A stretch of 64,000 nt of DNA from Chryseobacterium sp. E1 (GCA_019203745.1 CP078104.1:930001-994000); one strand, 5' to 3'; positions 52,791 to 63,862 are shown, numbered from the stretch's first letter. Notes: generated from the letters alone by a model not told the origin. Numbers and translations: made by a program.

Positions 52791-52819
52791 AATCCTCAGC
52801 ATGCTGGGGATTTTTTTAT
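52791..52819 (+). terminator. Orphan Rho-independent terminator
   Basis: AATCCTCAGC/GCTGGGGATT stem with tiny loop and T6, oriented plus. No plus-strand gene lies upstream within 300 bases, which leaves open a short RNA. The rest of 52471-52939 holds no recognised feature. Confidence 0.5.
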
Positions 52820-52939
52820 GGAAGATTCAAAACAGCTTATTTTCTCTTATAATCAGCCAGTAAAGCCTTTACAGGGATTTATCCAAAAACCATTTCTGAT
52901 AATCAATCATTTAAAACCGTATTATTCATTTTATTGTTG

Positions 52940-53190
52940 TATATTTGTATGCTAGTAACCAAGTCACTACTTTGTTTTCTGTAACGACCGGAATATTTTT
53001 TATTCAGTCTTTGCTTTTGAGCAGCCATATTTTTTAACTTTTATTCTTCTATTAAGAACAATACTTGTCGGAATTTTAAAGCTCTGTATGATTGGGACAC
53101 CCAAAGGCAGGAAACATCGGCAGGCTTTATAGGTCAAAAGACCAGATTGAATCAATACAATTTATAGAAACTAAATACTAAAAATAATTT
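52940..53190 (+). promoter_or_regulatory. Promoter and long 5' leader of the cold-shock-domain gene
   Basis: TATATTTG at 52940-52947 is a good -7 box. Transcription from it gives a leader of about 240 bases before ATG 53191, with small hairpins (for example GGTC-aaaa-GACC, 53132-53143) and no reading frame. Long structured leaders are known for cold-shock mRNAs. Confidence 0.45.
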
Positions 53191-53618
53191 ATGGCAGATT
53201 CTTTTTCTAAAAGGAAAATTTCAAGAAAAAAATTCAAAAGCAAAAGAAAAGGCGCTAAGACGCGAAGAACGTAAAACGAACAACAACAAAGGAAAGGACA
53301 TGGAGGATGTCTTCATGTATGTAGATGAATTCGGAAGATTAACTTCTACTCCGCCTGAGCAAAGACAGGAAGTAAACCTTGATGATATTCAATTGGGTGC
53401 AGCACCTATTATTGAAGAAGATCCAAGAAAAACAGGAATTGTTACTTTCCTGAGTGAAAAAGGATATGGTTTCATCACTGAAGACAATACCAAAGAGAAT
53501 ATCTTCTTCCACAATAACAACTGTGCAGAGCCGGTGAAAAAAAGGGAACAAAGTTTCTTTCGAAAAAGAAAAGTCCCCAAAAGGATTTTCAGCTGTTGAG
53601 ATCCAGATCGTTAAATAA
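53191..53618 (+). CDS. Cold-shock-domain protein with basic N-terminal extension, frameshifted
   Basis: The start at 53191 (MADSFSKKENFKKKIQKQKE after correction of the A run near 53210). A second shift near 53245 leads to LRREERKTNNNKGKDMEDVF and a third near 53545 to KGNKVSFEKEKSPKGFSAVE, ending at TAA 53616. About 143 residues. The C-terminal domain has RNP1-like EKGYGFITEDN and RNP2-like NIFFHNNNC, typical of CspA-type nucleic-acid binding. The first 80 residues are lysine-rich and acidic and are not part of the classic fold. Likely an RNA chaperone. Confidence 0.85.
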
Positions 53619-53673
53619 TATTTAATCTATCAGCATATCTTCTACTGATGGAGATATGTTTTGAAATAATACA

Positions 53674-53699
53674 GAAAGCCACCTTTTCAGGTGGCTTTC
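53674..53699. terminator. Terminator of the cold-shock gene
   Basis: GAAAGCCACCT-ttc-AGGTGGCTTTC, near-perfect stem followed by a weak T tract. Confidence 0.75.
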
Positions 53700-53861
53700 A
53701 TCATCGTAAAAAATAAAATGGTCCGGTTTACAAAACCGGTAAAAGAATATTATAATTCATCACAGGGATTTAATAAGATTTTAAGAATAGTAAGGACAGC
53801 TTTCTCTGAACTCATGTTGCTTGCTTTGAGCTGACAACGCTGCCCTTAATATCCATATCAT

Positions 53862-55301
53862 TTAATCCAGTTTTCCTCCAAGCGCTTTAAACAGGAGGAC
53901 ATTATTCCTCGTGTTCTGGTGCTGGAACTGCAGTAGGTCCAATTCAGCGGTCAGCTTACTTTTCTGAGAGTTGATCAGTTCAAAATAGTTGGCATATCCT
54001 GTAAGATACAGATCATTGGATACCTCTACCCCACGATCCAGAAAACCTACTTCTTCAGATTTCAGTTTCAAAACACGTTCATAGATCTTGGTCTGTTTCA
54101 GAATAGACTGAAGTTCATTGAACGCAGTGGTAATACTTTTCTGATAATTTAAGAAAGCAATTTCCTGCTCTTTGCTGGCTACTTTAAATTCATATTTCAG
54201 CTGTCCTTTATTAAAAACAGGCACCATCAGACCTCCCAATAGCTGTCCGGCCAATGAACTGGGCTTGAACAGCGTTTCAACGGAAAAAGAATTTAAACCG
54301 AAACCCGCTCCCAGATCAATCTTAGGATAGAAAGCCGCTCTTGCCGCTTTTGCATCTGCCTGGGAAGCTTCAGAACATAGTAATTGGCTGCCACATCCGG
54401 TCTGGAATGAATCACAGATTCTACATTAATGGTTTTATTCAATACATCCATATTGGTAGGCATCAGGGTTGTTCCCCGCTTCACATCGCCGCCATAATCC
54501 GGTAAGTGTGGTAATAGCCTGTTCTACAGTAACAATTTCTACTTTGATATGCTCAATTTCTGCAAGCCAGTTATTATTCTGGGCCTTAAACTGCTGTACA
54601 GCCAGTTCTGTGGCTTTTCCCACTTCACGCTGTGCCAGGACAATTTCAAACGCCCGTTGCTGGAGCTTATAGTTTTTCTGGTAAATAGCCAGACGGTTAT
54701 CTAAAGCAACCAACTGATAATAGAGATTGGCAATATCTGTGAAAAGCTCTACCTGAAGCAACCGTAATCCTTCTGTAGAAGCCAGGAATTTCTTCTGAGC
54801 GGCAATTCTTTTATTTTTAAGCTTACCCCAGGCATCAATTTCCCAGCTGCTTCTTGCTCCCAGCCAGTAATTGGGAGTAAAATCACGGTTGATCTTCTGT
54901 TCTTCGGTAATATTGGGTGAAAGATTGGTATCATAATTTCCTACTCCTTCCATTGTATATTTACCATAACGGTTCCCGGAAACTTCAGCGCCCACTTCAA
55001 GGGACGGCAAAAGATCCATTTTCGAACGTTGCAGAAAGCTGTTCGCAATCTCTACTCTTTGCTGAGCGATCTGAAAATCAGGATTCGCCTGTACCACTTT
55101 ATCAAAAAGCTCAAGCAGATGAGTATCTGTAAAATAAGCTTTCAGATTCAGCTGCTGAAACTCTTCCGAGCTTGCCATTTTAATTGGGGATTCCGGCAGT
55201 GTCTGAGCTTTTTTAAGGTCAGCAACTTTCGGAACAGCGCATGAAACTAAGCTCAATGCAGCCATTCCGTACAATATATTTCTAGGATTTAATCTTTTCA
55301 T
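53862..55301 (-). CDS. Outer-membrane efflux lipoprotein (TolC/OprM type), frameshifted
   Basis: ATG at 55301 (MKRLNPRNILYGMAALSLVS) gives a signal ending in lipobox LVSC and overlaps the end of the pump gene by 20 bases. The OEP repeats are seen: QANPDFQIAQQRVEIANSFL, LLQVELFTDIANLYYQLVAL and NKGQLKYEFKVASKEQEIAF. Shifts near 54470, 54300 and 54260. About 480 residues. It forms the outer-membrane channel of the RND pump encoded upstream. The protein ends FKALGGKLD. Confidence 0.88.
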
Positions 55302-58300
55302 CTTTCTTCTTATTTTCAAGTTTTGCAAAGAATATATACAGCCCCGGAATGACGATCAGTCCGAAAATAGTTCCAAGAAGCATTCCTCCTGCTGCTGCTG
55401 TTCCAATGGAACGGTTTCCTATTGCTCCTGCTCCTGATGCAATACATAGGGGAATAAGCCCTGCCACAAAAGCGAATGAAGTCATCAGAATCGGTCTCGA
55501 CGTTGTCTTGCTCCTTCAATAGCTGCCGGAATGATATCAAAGCCCTGCTTATTTCTGGCTACTGCAAATTCTACGATCAGAATGGCATTCTTAGCCAAAA
55601 GCCCGATCAGCATCACCAATGCAACCTGAGCATAGATATTATTATCCAATCCGGCCATCACCAAAGCGATATAGGAACCGAAGATCCCTGTAGGTAAGCT
55701 TAAAAGTACCGGCATAGGAAGAAGGAAACTTTCATATTGGGCAGCCAGTAAAGGTAAACGAATAAGAGACAGATCAGGAAGATGTAAACGGTCTGATTTC
55801 CGGATAAGATTTCTTCCCTCGTCATTCCGGACCATTCGATATCAAAACCTCTCGGAAGGGCTTCCTTTGCTACACGCTCTACTGCAGCAATGGCATCTCC
55901 GGAACTATAACCGTCAGCAGGTTCTCCGTTGATCATTGCCGACATATACATATTATACCTTGTCAGTACTTCAGGACCATAAACTTTTTCGATGGTGATG
56001 AATGTTGAAAACGGAACCATTTCACCTTTATCATTTTTCAGGTACAGATTCAAAATACTTTCCGGTGTATCCCTATGCTCCGGACTTGCCTGAACCATCA
56101 CCTTATACATCTGACTGAAACGGATAAAATTGGTTGCATAATAAGATCCCAGCATGGTCTGTAATGTTGACATTGCATTGTCTACGGAAACTCCTTTTTA
56201 GCAGCCATATCATAATCCACATTGATCATATACTGCGGGAAAGTGGCATCAAAACTGGTAAAGTTGTTCTGCAGTTCCGGCGCCTCATTCAGTTTTTAAC
56301 AAAATCCTTGGTGATTTTATCGGTATTTTCAATGGTTCCTCCGGTTCTGTCCAGCAAACGCAGTTCAAAGCCACTGGTATTCCCGAATCCCGGAACGGTA
56401 GGCGGAGCAAAAATCTCAATCTGGGCATCTGCGATTCCTTTTGTTTTTTCAGAAAGCTCTGCAATCAGGTCATTCACTGAAATATTTCTTTCTTTCCAGT
56501 CTTTAAGGTTGATCATGGCCATACCGTAAGATGATCCTGCAATTTCCGTTACAATACTATATCCGGCAAGGGTAGTTACGTTTTCCACGCCTTCAATTTT
56601 CTTTGCCATTACCGTCACTTCATCCAGTACTTTTTCCGTTCTTTCCACGGTTGCTCCTGCGGAGTGGTAACACTCACATACACCATTCCCTGGTCTTCCA
56701 TCGGAATGAATCCTGTTGGCAGGAATTTACTGGTCACAAAAGTTAACCCGACAAATAAGAACAATAAACCAAAAGTAACTGTTGTTCTCGTTGCAAATTT
56801 TGACAAGATTCCCACATAGCCATTGGTTAATCTTTCAAAACCTGTATTGAAACTCTGGAAAGCCCTGTCGATGATCGTTTTCTTCTTATGATGGTCATGA
56901 GGTTTCAGGATAATGGCACAAAGCGCCGGAGTAAGCGTCAATGCATTAACTCCTGAAATAACAATACTTATGGCCAGCGTCAGTGAAAACTGTCTGTAGA
57001 ATACTCCTACCGGGCCATCCAGAAATGCTACAGGAATAAATACGGCAGACATTACGATGGTAATTGCCACTACTGCCCCTGCAATTTCTTTTGTTGCGCT
57101 GATGGTAGCATCCATAGCATTCATACCTTCTTCCATTTTTACATGGACGGCTTCTACGACGACAATGGCATTATCCACCACGATCCCGATAGCAAGCACC
57201 AATGCAAATAAAGTCAACAGGTTGACAGAGAAATCAAGCATATTCATAAAGGCAAAAGTTCCTACAAGGGCCACAGGCACTGCCAGTACCGGAATGAGGG
57301 TTGAACGCCAGTCCTGCAGGAAGATAAATACCACAATTCCTACCAGAATAAATGCCTCAATAAGTGTAGTCAGTACCGCACTGATGGACGCATCCAGGAA
57401 CCTGGAAACATCATACGCCATGTTATATTCCATTCCGGGAGGGAAAGAGGAGACTTTCAGCTCTTCCATTTTTGCTTTTACACTTTCAATTACTTCGGAG
57501 CATTGGAGCCGGGACGCTGTTTCATCATAATAGATGCGGAAGGTCTTCCGTCTGTCTTGGAAACCATTCCGTAATTCATCGCTCCGAATTCTACTTTAGC
57601 AATATCTTTAAGCTTTAAGATGGTACCGTCTACATCTGAGCGGATAGGAACTTCCTCATATTGTTTAGGCTCAAAGAATTTCCCTTTATATTTGATCACA
57701 TACTGAAGCTGGCTGGAAGTTTTCCCTGAGGTTTCACCTACTTTTCCGGGTGCTGCGGAAATATTCTGTTTTTGTAACGAAGTGATCACTTCATCTGCTG
57801 AAATATTGTATGCTGCCATCTTCTGAGGATCCAGCCATACTCTCATCGAATATTCTTTTTGCCCCATGATCTCCGCACGTCCTACTCCATCAATACGTTT
57901 CAGCTCCTGCAGGACATTGATATCCGTAAAGTTGTAAATGAACTGTTCATCCTGGCTCGGATCTGTACTGGTGATGTTAAGGTACATCAGCATACTGTTG
58001 ACTTCTTTTTCAGTGGTAACCCCTGCGCGTATTACTTCTTCAGGAAGCTCATCCAGAATGGTGGTTACCCTGTTCTGAACATTTACTGCCGCCACATCAG
58101 GATCAGTTCCCACTTCAAAGAAAACCTGAATCAGGGTAAGGCCGTCATTCGAGGTTACCGTCGACATATACGTCATTCCCGGAACTCCATTGATGGCACG
58201 TTCCAGAGGAAGGGCCACTGCATTGGCAGATACTTCGGCATTGGCTCCCGTATACTTTGCCGTTACCGTTACGGAAGGCGGCACGATATCCGGAAACTGA

Positions 58301-58398
58301 GTGATCGGCATCTTCAGCAATGCCATGATTCCCAGGAGTACAAATAATATGGAAATAACCAACGAAAGAACCTTCCGTCTTATAAACATTTCTACCAT
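55282..58398 (-). CDS. RND efflux transporter, AcrB/HAE1 type, several frameshifts
   Basis: About 1039 residues: MVEMFIRRKVLSLVISILFV at the N-terminus, porter domains, two transmembrane halves (VVFIFLQDWRSTLIPVLAVP, SLTLAISIVISGVNALTLTP, ALVMLIGLLAKNAILIVEFA) and the end LENKKKDEKIKS. Shifts near 57480, 56630, 56290, 56180, 55750 and 55495. The proton-relay segment of helix 4 reads GIVVDNAIVVVEAV, with Asp-Asn where E. coli AcrB has Asp-Asp. It exports drugs or lipophilic compounds with the adaptor upstream and channel downstream. Confidence 0.93.
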
Positions 58399-58426
58399 TG
58401 TAAATTGATTTAAAGATTATGAAAGG

Positions 58427-59510
58427 TTAATATTTCTTTTTGATTTTGATCACATCACCGTCTTTCAATGACTGGGTTCCTTCATAAATGATTAAATCTC
58501 CTTTTTAAGGCCGCTTTCCACCATGTATGAATCTCTCAGGGTGGTTCCGATCTTAATATTGGTCATTTTCACTTTGTTCTGCTTATCTACAACAAAAACA
58601 TAGGTTTTGTCCTGAATAGAGAATGTAGATTTTTGTGGAATAAGGATGGCATTATCCTGCTGTTCGGAAATAATAAGCTTTCCTGAGGTTCCGTGTTTGA
58701 TCAGACGGTCCGGATTCGGGAAAAGTGCTTTATACCGGATGGATCCTGTAGTTCTGTCGATTTCTCCTTCAGCAGTCTTCAGTGCTCCGTTAAACTGATA
58801 GTTCACCCCATTAGGCAGGGTAAGCTCAATCTTCTGATGATTTCCGATCTTGTCATTAGCCAGAAGTTCAAAGTACAGGTTTTCCGGGATGGAAAAATAG
58901 GCATACACTTCATTAAGCTGGGACAGAGTGGTGAGTAAAGTACCGTTTTCCACTAAACTTCCGTCTTTATGAGGGATAACGTCAATGACTCCGTCAAAGG
59001 GTGCTGTAATCTTTGTAAAGCTTATTTTCTGAAGAACGGCTCTTTTCTCTGCATCGGCAAAAGCATGTTTAGCTTGGGCAGATGTCAGCTTTGCTTTTAC
59101 CATTTCCAGTTCGTTATTAGCCACGAATTTTTTGGCATGAAGACTCTGAATCTGCTTCAGCTCAACTTCTGCAATGCGTACATCGGCTTCCGTCTGCTTT
59201 AGTGCAGCGTTAGCTTTCAAAAGTTCCATCTGCAATTCGGCATCATTGATCTTAAATAAAGGCTGGCCCTGGTGTACAAACTGACCTTCATTCACATAAA
59301 TATGCTGAATAATACCTCCGATTCTGGAGCGCATCTCTACGTTTTTTTAGCCTGGATATCCGTCACAAACTGGTTATTGACCAGTGTATCTTTTCTTTGA
59401 TTTCCAGTACGGGAACTTCTTTGTCTTTCTGACTGTTTTTTTCTTGTCTTTACTGCATGACACAGCGAATAATATTGCAAAACTGCAAATTATTACGTTT
59501 TAAAATACAT
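58427..59510 (-). CDS. RND periplasmic adaptor lipoprotein, frameshifted
   Basis: Corrected start at 59510: MYFKNVIICSFAILFAVSCS, a lipoprotein signal with AVSC. Shifts near 59495, 59430, 59385 and 59335 lead through KDKEVPVLEIKEKDTLVNNQ and FVTDIQAKKNVEMRSRIGG into the long frame. The hallmark regions are GGIIQHIYVNEGQFVHQGQP, the coiled-coil pair (KANAALKQTEADVRIAEVEL, KLTSAQAKHAFADAEKRAVL) and FTKITAPFDGVIDVIPHKDG. A shift near 58500 extends the end to KKGDLIIYEGTQSLKDGDVI. About 361 residues. Together with the pump and channel it forms one operon. Confidence 0.9.
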
Positions 59511-59571
59511 TTTTAAATGTTTAGGTTATAAGATTTCCGTTAAAAGTAATTTGGCATTCAACAACTTAAAC

Positions 59572-59904
59572 CTAAAACAACTGAAGAAGATGGAGAAAGG
59601 ATTTGACTCCGCAGATGATAGAGACTGCAATTTCCGGAAGGCTGATTTTAGGAATAACTTTTAATATTCCTGAGAAATCACCAACGGTAGTATCATCTTT
59701 ACGGGTAGAGTATTTTACGATTTTAGAGGCTGCAGGTAATGCATGCGTGTTCATATCCGCCTCTTCATAAACGTCAAGAAGGTGAATATTACTGACATGG
59801 GGAAGATGAGGAATATTCTGCAAAGATTTTTCTGCCCAATTCGAATTGAAAAGGGTAAAAACCAGTATGATATAGAATAAGATAAATGACCTCAGACCTG
59901 CCAT
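59572..59904 (-). CDS. Hypothetical exported protein
   Basis: 110 residues. The first 25 residues (MAGLRSFILFYIILVFTLFN) look like a signal or anchor; the rest (HLPHVSNIHLLDVYEEADMN, ISLPEIAVSIICGVKSFLHL) is not recognisable. A -7-like TATTTTTG precedes it. It lies 61 bases upstream of the efflux operon on the same strand. The reality of the gene is likely but not certain. Nothing else is seen in 59905-60187. Confidence 0.45.
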   Translation of the reverse strand: MAGLRSFILFYIILVFTLFNSNWAEKSLQNIPHLPHVSNIHLLDVYEEADMNTHALPAASKIVKYSTRKDDTTVGDFSGILKVIPKISLPEIAVSIICGVKSFLHLLQLF

Positions 59905-60187
59905 GTCAATCAGAACACATTATTTCGTAAAAACGATAAGTGGTGCAAAAATAAGGATTTTTAACGGAGCAGAAGGCCTTTAATTGTTAAAAAAACTTAA
60001 ACTATGAATAGATTATTGTTATTCAATGTCATAATATCGAATGTTATTTAAAATTCCCAGGAATGATAAGATGTATGGCTGTATTGTGCATTATGGAATA
60101 TCAATGCTTTTGTTTATGGTCTGATTTCTATGACAATCGTATGTCACTTTCAGGGTAATCATTGAAAATCAGATTGAAAATAATTAT

Positions 60188-60638
60188 TTAAAACAGTTTA
60201 CTTAATACTCTGAAACGGTAATCAAAGATGTATTCCAGCTTCTTTTTAACAAACAGGCTGTGAGCAATTTCTCCCAGAAATCCCACCGGAAGTTCATAGT
60301 CTATCGTATCTTTCATCAAAACGCCCTGTTCATTGGGAATAAATTCATGATGGTGATTCCATAATTTGTAAGGTCCTTTTTCTGAAAGTCGGTGAAGCTT
60401 TTCCGGTAATCTACCTGGGTGATTTCTGTCTGCCATTTCATTTTAATTCCGAACAGCGGAGAAACGTAATAATCAATAAGCATTCCTTCATAGATCTGAT
60501 CATCTTCGAATTCCGTTAAAACAACAAACCCCATATCTTTAGGGGTAATTTCAGAAAGATTATCTGCTGCTGAGAAAATTTCCATGCTGTATCTATGTCA
60601 CAGTTGAGCTGCTGCTCACGGAAAAGCTTATGTTTCAT
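60188..60638 (-). CDS. SRPBCC-fold ligand-binding protein, frameshifted
   Basis: The start at 60638 (MKHKLFREQQLNCDIDTAWK). Correction near 60580 yields FFSAADNLSEITPKDMGFVV, and another near 60375 yields SFTDFQKKGPYKLWNHHHEF. This is a START/Bet v1-like fold: helix-grip pattern ending KDTIDYELPVGFLGEIAHSL. About 150 residues. Known relatives bind lipids or other hydrophobic compounds. It directly follows the transpeptidase gene (11 bases), so it belongs to a small envelope operon. Confidence 0.78.
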
Positions 60639-60649
60639 CGTACTTCTTT

Positions 60650-61294
60650 TTAATTGTATATCCACATCAGAACAGGTTTTCCTGATTTCTGAATCATGGG
60701 ATCAATTTCCCTCATTGCATTATTGGAAATAGTAGGACATCCCCAGCCCTCCGGCGAACCTTCAGGAAAAGTCTCTTCATCGCTCATCTTATCCCAGGAA
60801 TGAAAAACAATGAATCTTTTCAGTGCATTGCTGTTGGTTTCTTCAAGGCCGTGCATCAGATATTTTATATTGATTCCCCAATCGCTGTACCCTCTGCCTT
60901 CCAGCTTATATTTTCCCAAAGATGAAAGATGACTTCCATCCTCATTGCTAAAACCGGGATTCAACTTAGATTGATCTTTACTCCATGAGTTTGATCCGCA
61001 CCCATGCCCTACCAGATATTGCTTTGAAATCGTATTGGTTTTAAAATCCCATACAAAGAAACGGTTTATCCCGGAATGAAGACTCATATCAATCAGAATA
61101 CAGAAATCAGTATTGAATTTTTTTGAGGTGCAGAATCGTAATGCTTCTTCAGCTTTTATTTTTGTTTTGGAAAAATCTGCTTTAGGCTTCTTTTCAACCA
61201 CAGCCGGAATTTCAGGAACGGGTATTTCTTTTTGTTTCTCCTGTAAACAAGAATAGAGGATAAGAGTAATGATGAAAAGAAAGATCCTATTCAT
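60650..61294 (-). CDS. Murein L,D-transpeptidase catalytic domain lipoprotein
   Basis: 214 residues, intact. MNRIFLFIITLILYSCLQEK has a lipobox YSC. The catalytic region carries FIVFHSWDKMSD and GSPEGWGCPTISNNAM, with the nucleophilic Cys in GWGCP and the upstream His; GVINRFFVWDFKTN-like beta strands precede it. It matches the YkuD_2 (PF13645) type found in Bacteroidota. It probably cross-links or anchors peptidoglycan. Overlaps the same operon as the DUF2459 gene, three bases apart. Confidence 0.85.
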   Translation of the reverse strand: MNRIFLFIITLILYSCLQEKQKEIPVPEIPAVVEKKPKADFSKTKIKAEEALRFCTSKKFNTDFCILIDMSLHSGINRFFVWDFKTNTISKQYLVGHGCGSNSWSKDQSKLNPGFSNEDGSHLSSLGKYKLEGRGYSDWGINIKYLMHGLEETNSNALKRFIVFHSWDKMSDEETFPEGSPEGWGCPTISNNAMREIDPMIQKSGKPVLMWIYN

Positions 61295-61297
61295 CTC

Positions 61298-61980
61298 TTA
61301 TTTATAATGCTGAAAAATTCCAAAATCTGATGGGGTCCATAGTGCAGCTTTCTGCCCTGCCGCTTTTAAAGCGTTATTAGACCAGGTATTGCACGTATAA
61401 AGAAAGCTGTATGTTCCTTTAGCATCATAAAAAGCATCATTATCACCATACACTGCATCAGTAGGAATGAGCATAAATTTTCCGTTCTGATTTCTGTCGA
61501 ATTTGTCTTCTACAAATTTTACCAGATTTTCATACTGTCCTCTGCTGATCATAATCATTTTACAATCTTCACCTTCTTTCATTGTTCTGTAATAGGTACA
61601 ATGCATTGCTGAATCACTTAACCAGAATGCCGCTTTTACGGCAGTTGAGAATTTCAGATCGGCCCAGGTGGGTGTATCCAGATAAAAGCCTTTGTCTCCC
61701 CATCCGATCCCGATGTACTGATAATCTGTTTTCTTTGATTTTGTATCTGCAAAAGGTATTTTAGCACTCCAGTCCTGAAGGTCATTTTTACGGGCATCAC
61801 AATATCGGTATGCACTCCGTTGGTATAAATATAGACAGGAATCTCTTTCTTTTGCCCATCATCTTTTGCAGAAACAGGAATATAGGGAATCAGCAGTCCA
61901 AGGATGACATATATAATTACAATTCCTAGAATAACGCCTATCACTTTCAGGATATACATCAAGATCATTTTCACAGTCAT
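61298..61980 (-). CDS. TIGR02117/DUF2459 family membrane protein, frameshifted
   Basis: The start at 61980 (MTVKMILMYILKVIGVILGI) has an N-terminal helix, followed by VYIYTNGVHTDIVMPV, the motif of this family. Shifts near 61785-61795, 61690 and 61665 lead into IGIGWGDKGFYLDTPTWADL and KAAFWLSDSAMHCTYYRTMK. The C-terminal part TYSFLYTCNTWSNNALKAAG carries a conserved Cys. About 227 residues. Likely a periplasmic domain with a transferase or peptidase-like role; not known. Confidence 0.78.
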
Positions 61981-62022
61981 GTTTTTTAATAAAATTTAAT
62001 TTACATTTTTCTGTAAAAGTAT

Positions 62023-62052
62023 TTGTTTTAATCGAAAAAATGGCTATATTTA
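62023..62052 (+). promoter_or_regulatory. Promoter of the small basic ORF
   Basis: TTG (62023-62025) and TATATTTA (62045-62052), spacer 19; last base of the -7 box differs from the consensus. It points to a plus-strand transcript starting near 62059. Confidence 0.5.
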
Positions 62053-62072
62053 GTTACGAAATATTCACAAAT

Positions 62073-62162
62073 ATGCGTAAAAATACCAAATCCCAGAAAA
62101 GATTTAAAGTAAGAGTAAAAACGGCTCCAAAAAGAATACAAAAAGACGTTGATTTTCGGTGA
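62073..62162 (+). CDS. Small basic peptide, 29 aa
   Basis: MRKNTKSQKRFKVRVKTAPK followed by RIQKDVDFR. Twelve of 29 residues are Lys or Arg. Preceded by a promoter at the right distance (start 21 bases after the -7 box). Size and composition resemble small ribosome-associated or nucleic-acid-binding peptides, but no family is recognised, and a downstream frameshift that would lengthen it is possible. 62163-62338 shows no other convincing gene. Confidence 0.35.
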   Translation: MRKNTKSQKRFKVRVKTAPKRIQKDVDFR

Positions 62163-62338
62163 GATCTGATCTCCTGGAAGTCAATTTTTCTTTTAGGAAA
62201 GGACTTTTCAGCTTATTTAATCTTTTAAATCTTTACCTCCTTAAGGCAGAAAATTTAAGGAATGGTCGTTTATCCGCTTTAGTTTGGAAATCCAGAAAAT
62301 TCCAAAGAAGGGATTATCACCAAAAATTTAAGCTAAGA

Positions 62339-63276
62339 TCAATCTGATGAGTTGTTTAAAAACTCAATATTTCTCTTCAGACCTGTAAATTTGTTCCTTT
62401 TACGGGAGACTTTCTGAAGATCTCTGAGAATATTTCCTGGGTAAGATCCTTCCATTCTCCTTTTGTAAAGTTTTTTAAAGCTTCATTCGGCTTGAAGCGG
62501 CTCTGTTTATGGGGTGCAGAGAAGCGGTTCCACGGGCATACGTCCTGGCAGATGTCACAGCCAAACATCCAGTCTTCCATTTTACCTTTGAAATGATCCG
62601 GAATTTCATTTTTAAGCTCAATGGTTGCGTAGGAAATACAGCGGCTTCCGTCAATGATCTTTTCAGAAACAATAGCATCTGTAGGGCAGGCATCGATGCA
62701 TTTTCTACAGGTTCCGCAGTGATCGGTGGTTTCATGATCCGGGATCAGCTCCAGATCACAGATAATTTCAGCAAGGAAGTAAAAAGATCCGTTCTGTTTG
62801 GTAATCAGGTTGGCATTTTTCCCTACCCAGCCTATCCCCGACTTCCTGGCCCAGCTTCTTTCCAGTACCGGCGCTGAGTCTACAAAAACCCGAAAGCCGA
62901 ACTCTCCTATTTCTTCCTGCAATTCTGCCACCATCTCACGGAGAATTTCTTTGATCACCTCGTGGTAATCTTCTGCATAGGCATATTTTGAAATTTTATA
63001 GTTTTCCAGTATTGAGATTTTCTCTTCAGGAAAGTAATTATAAGAAAGTGAAATCACAGATTTTGAGCCTTCTACCAAAAGTCTTGGATCTAATCTTTTA
63101 TCAAAATGGTTTTCCATATACTTCATCTCGCCATTGAAGTTATTCTTCAGCCATTTTTCGAGATGAGGTGCATCTTCTTCCAGAAAATCAGCTTTAGAAA
63201 CACCACAGCTCTGGAATCCAAAACTTTTTGCTTTGGATTTGATCAGTTGGGTATATTTTTCAGCGCCTACATTCAT
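62339..63276 (-). CDS. queG: Epoxyqueuosine reductase QueG, one frameshift
   Basis: QueG reduces epoxyqueuosine to queuosine in tRNA with cobalamin as cofactor. The frame runs from 63291, but that first codon lies in the -7 box, so the start is ATG 63276 ([20 protein letters not shown]). The catalytic Asp in [16 protein letters not shown] is present. Two [4Fe-4S] motifs, [12 protein letters not shown] and [10 protein letters not shown], are seen. A missing A near 62393 hides the true C-terminus [20 protein letters not shown], ending at 62339. About 312 residues. The requirement for cobalamin links it to the cobTSC genes at the other end of the window. Confidence 0.93.
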
Positions 63277-63288
63277 AATTTCACCCTG

Positions 63289-63296
63289 CAAAATTA
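63289..63296 (-). promoter_or_regulatory. -7 box of queG
   Basis: TAATTTTG on the minus strand, 12 bases before the start ATG; it excludes the upstream start. Nothing further is recognised in 63297-63565 apart from a weak TAATTTCG (63528-63535) for the rhodanese gene. Confidence 0.5.
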
Positions 63297-63565
63297 AGAT
63301 TATTTTATCAATCTTCCGGGCTTGACCAATCAGGTGTACTAATTACAGAAGTACATGTTTTTTTCTCCGCAAAGTAATTTGAAAACCTATGTCTGTGATC
63401 TCTATCTTCCTATGTGGTTCAAACCGTTACATTTGTTATAGTTTATGCAGACAGGATTCCTGTTCAATACGGTTTTCTTTCTGAAAAATTTATGCTTCAA
63501 TTAGGATTTTTTCAAAAAAAAATTGCGTAATTTCGTTCATAATTTAATGTTTAAAATAAACAACT

Positions 63566-63862
63566 ATGTCTTTAATAGAAGTAATACAATCCGGAAACTA
63601 TGAATTGATCGACGTTCGTGAGCCTATGGAGCTTGAAATGGACGGAAATATAGAAGGTGCTAAGAATATTCCTCTTGGTGAAGTAGAAGACAGACAGGAT
63701 GAAATCCTATCTATCGAAAAACCGGTCATCTTATTCTGCAGAAGTGGAAACAGAAGTGGAAAAGCACTGGAATATCTTAATACTCAGGGATTGAAGGACG
63801 GTTATAACGGCGGAGGCTGGGCTGAGCTGAAAGACGTTCTTGCAGCAAACAGAGGAACTTTT
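63566..63862 (+). CDS. Rhodanese-like sulfurtransferase
   Basis: A single rhodanese domain: ELIDVREPMELEMDGNIEGA, IPLGEVEDRQDEI, and the active-site loop LFCRSGNRSGKA with the catalytic Cys. The open frame continues to 63901, but its tail crosses a terminator stem. One more T in the run at 63859-63862 gives ANRGTF and a stop at the stem, about 99 residues, which agrees with the family. Cytoplasmic sulfur transfer; partner unknown. Confidence 0.85.
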
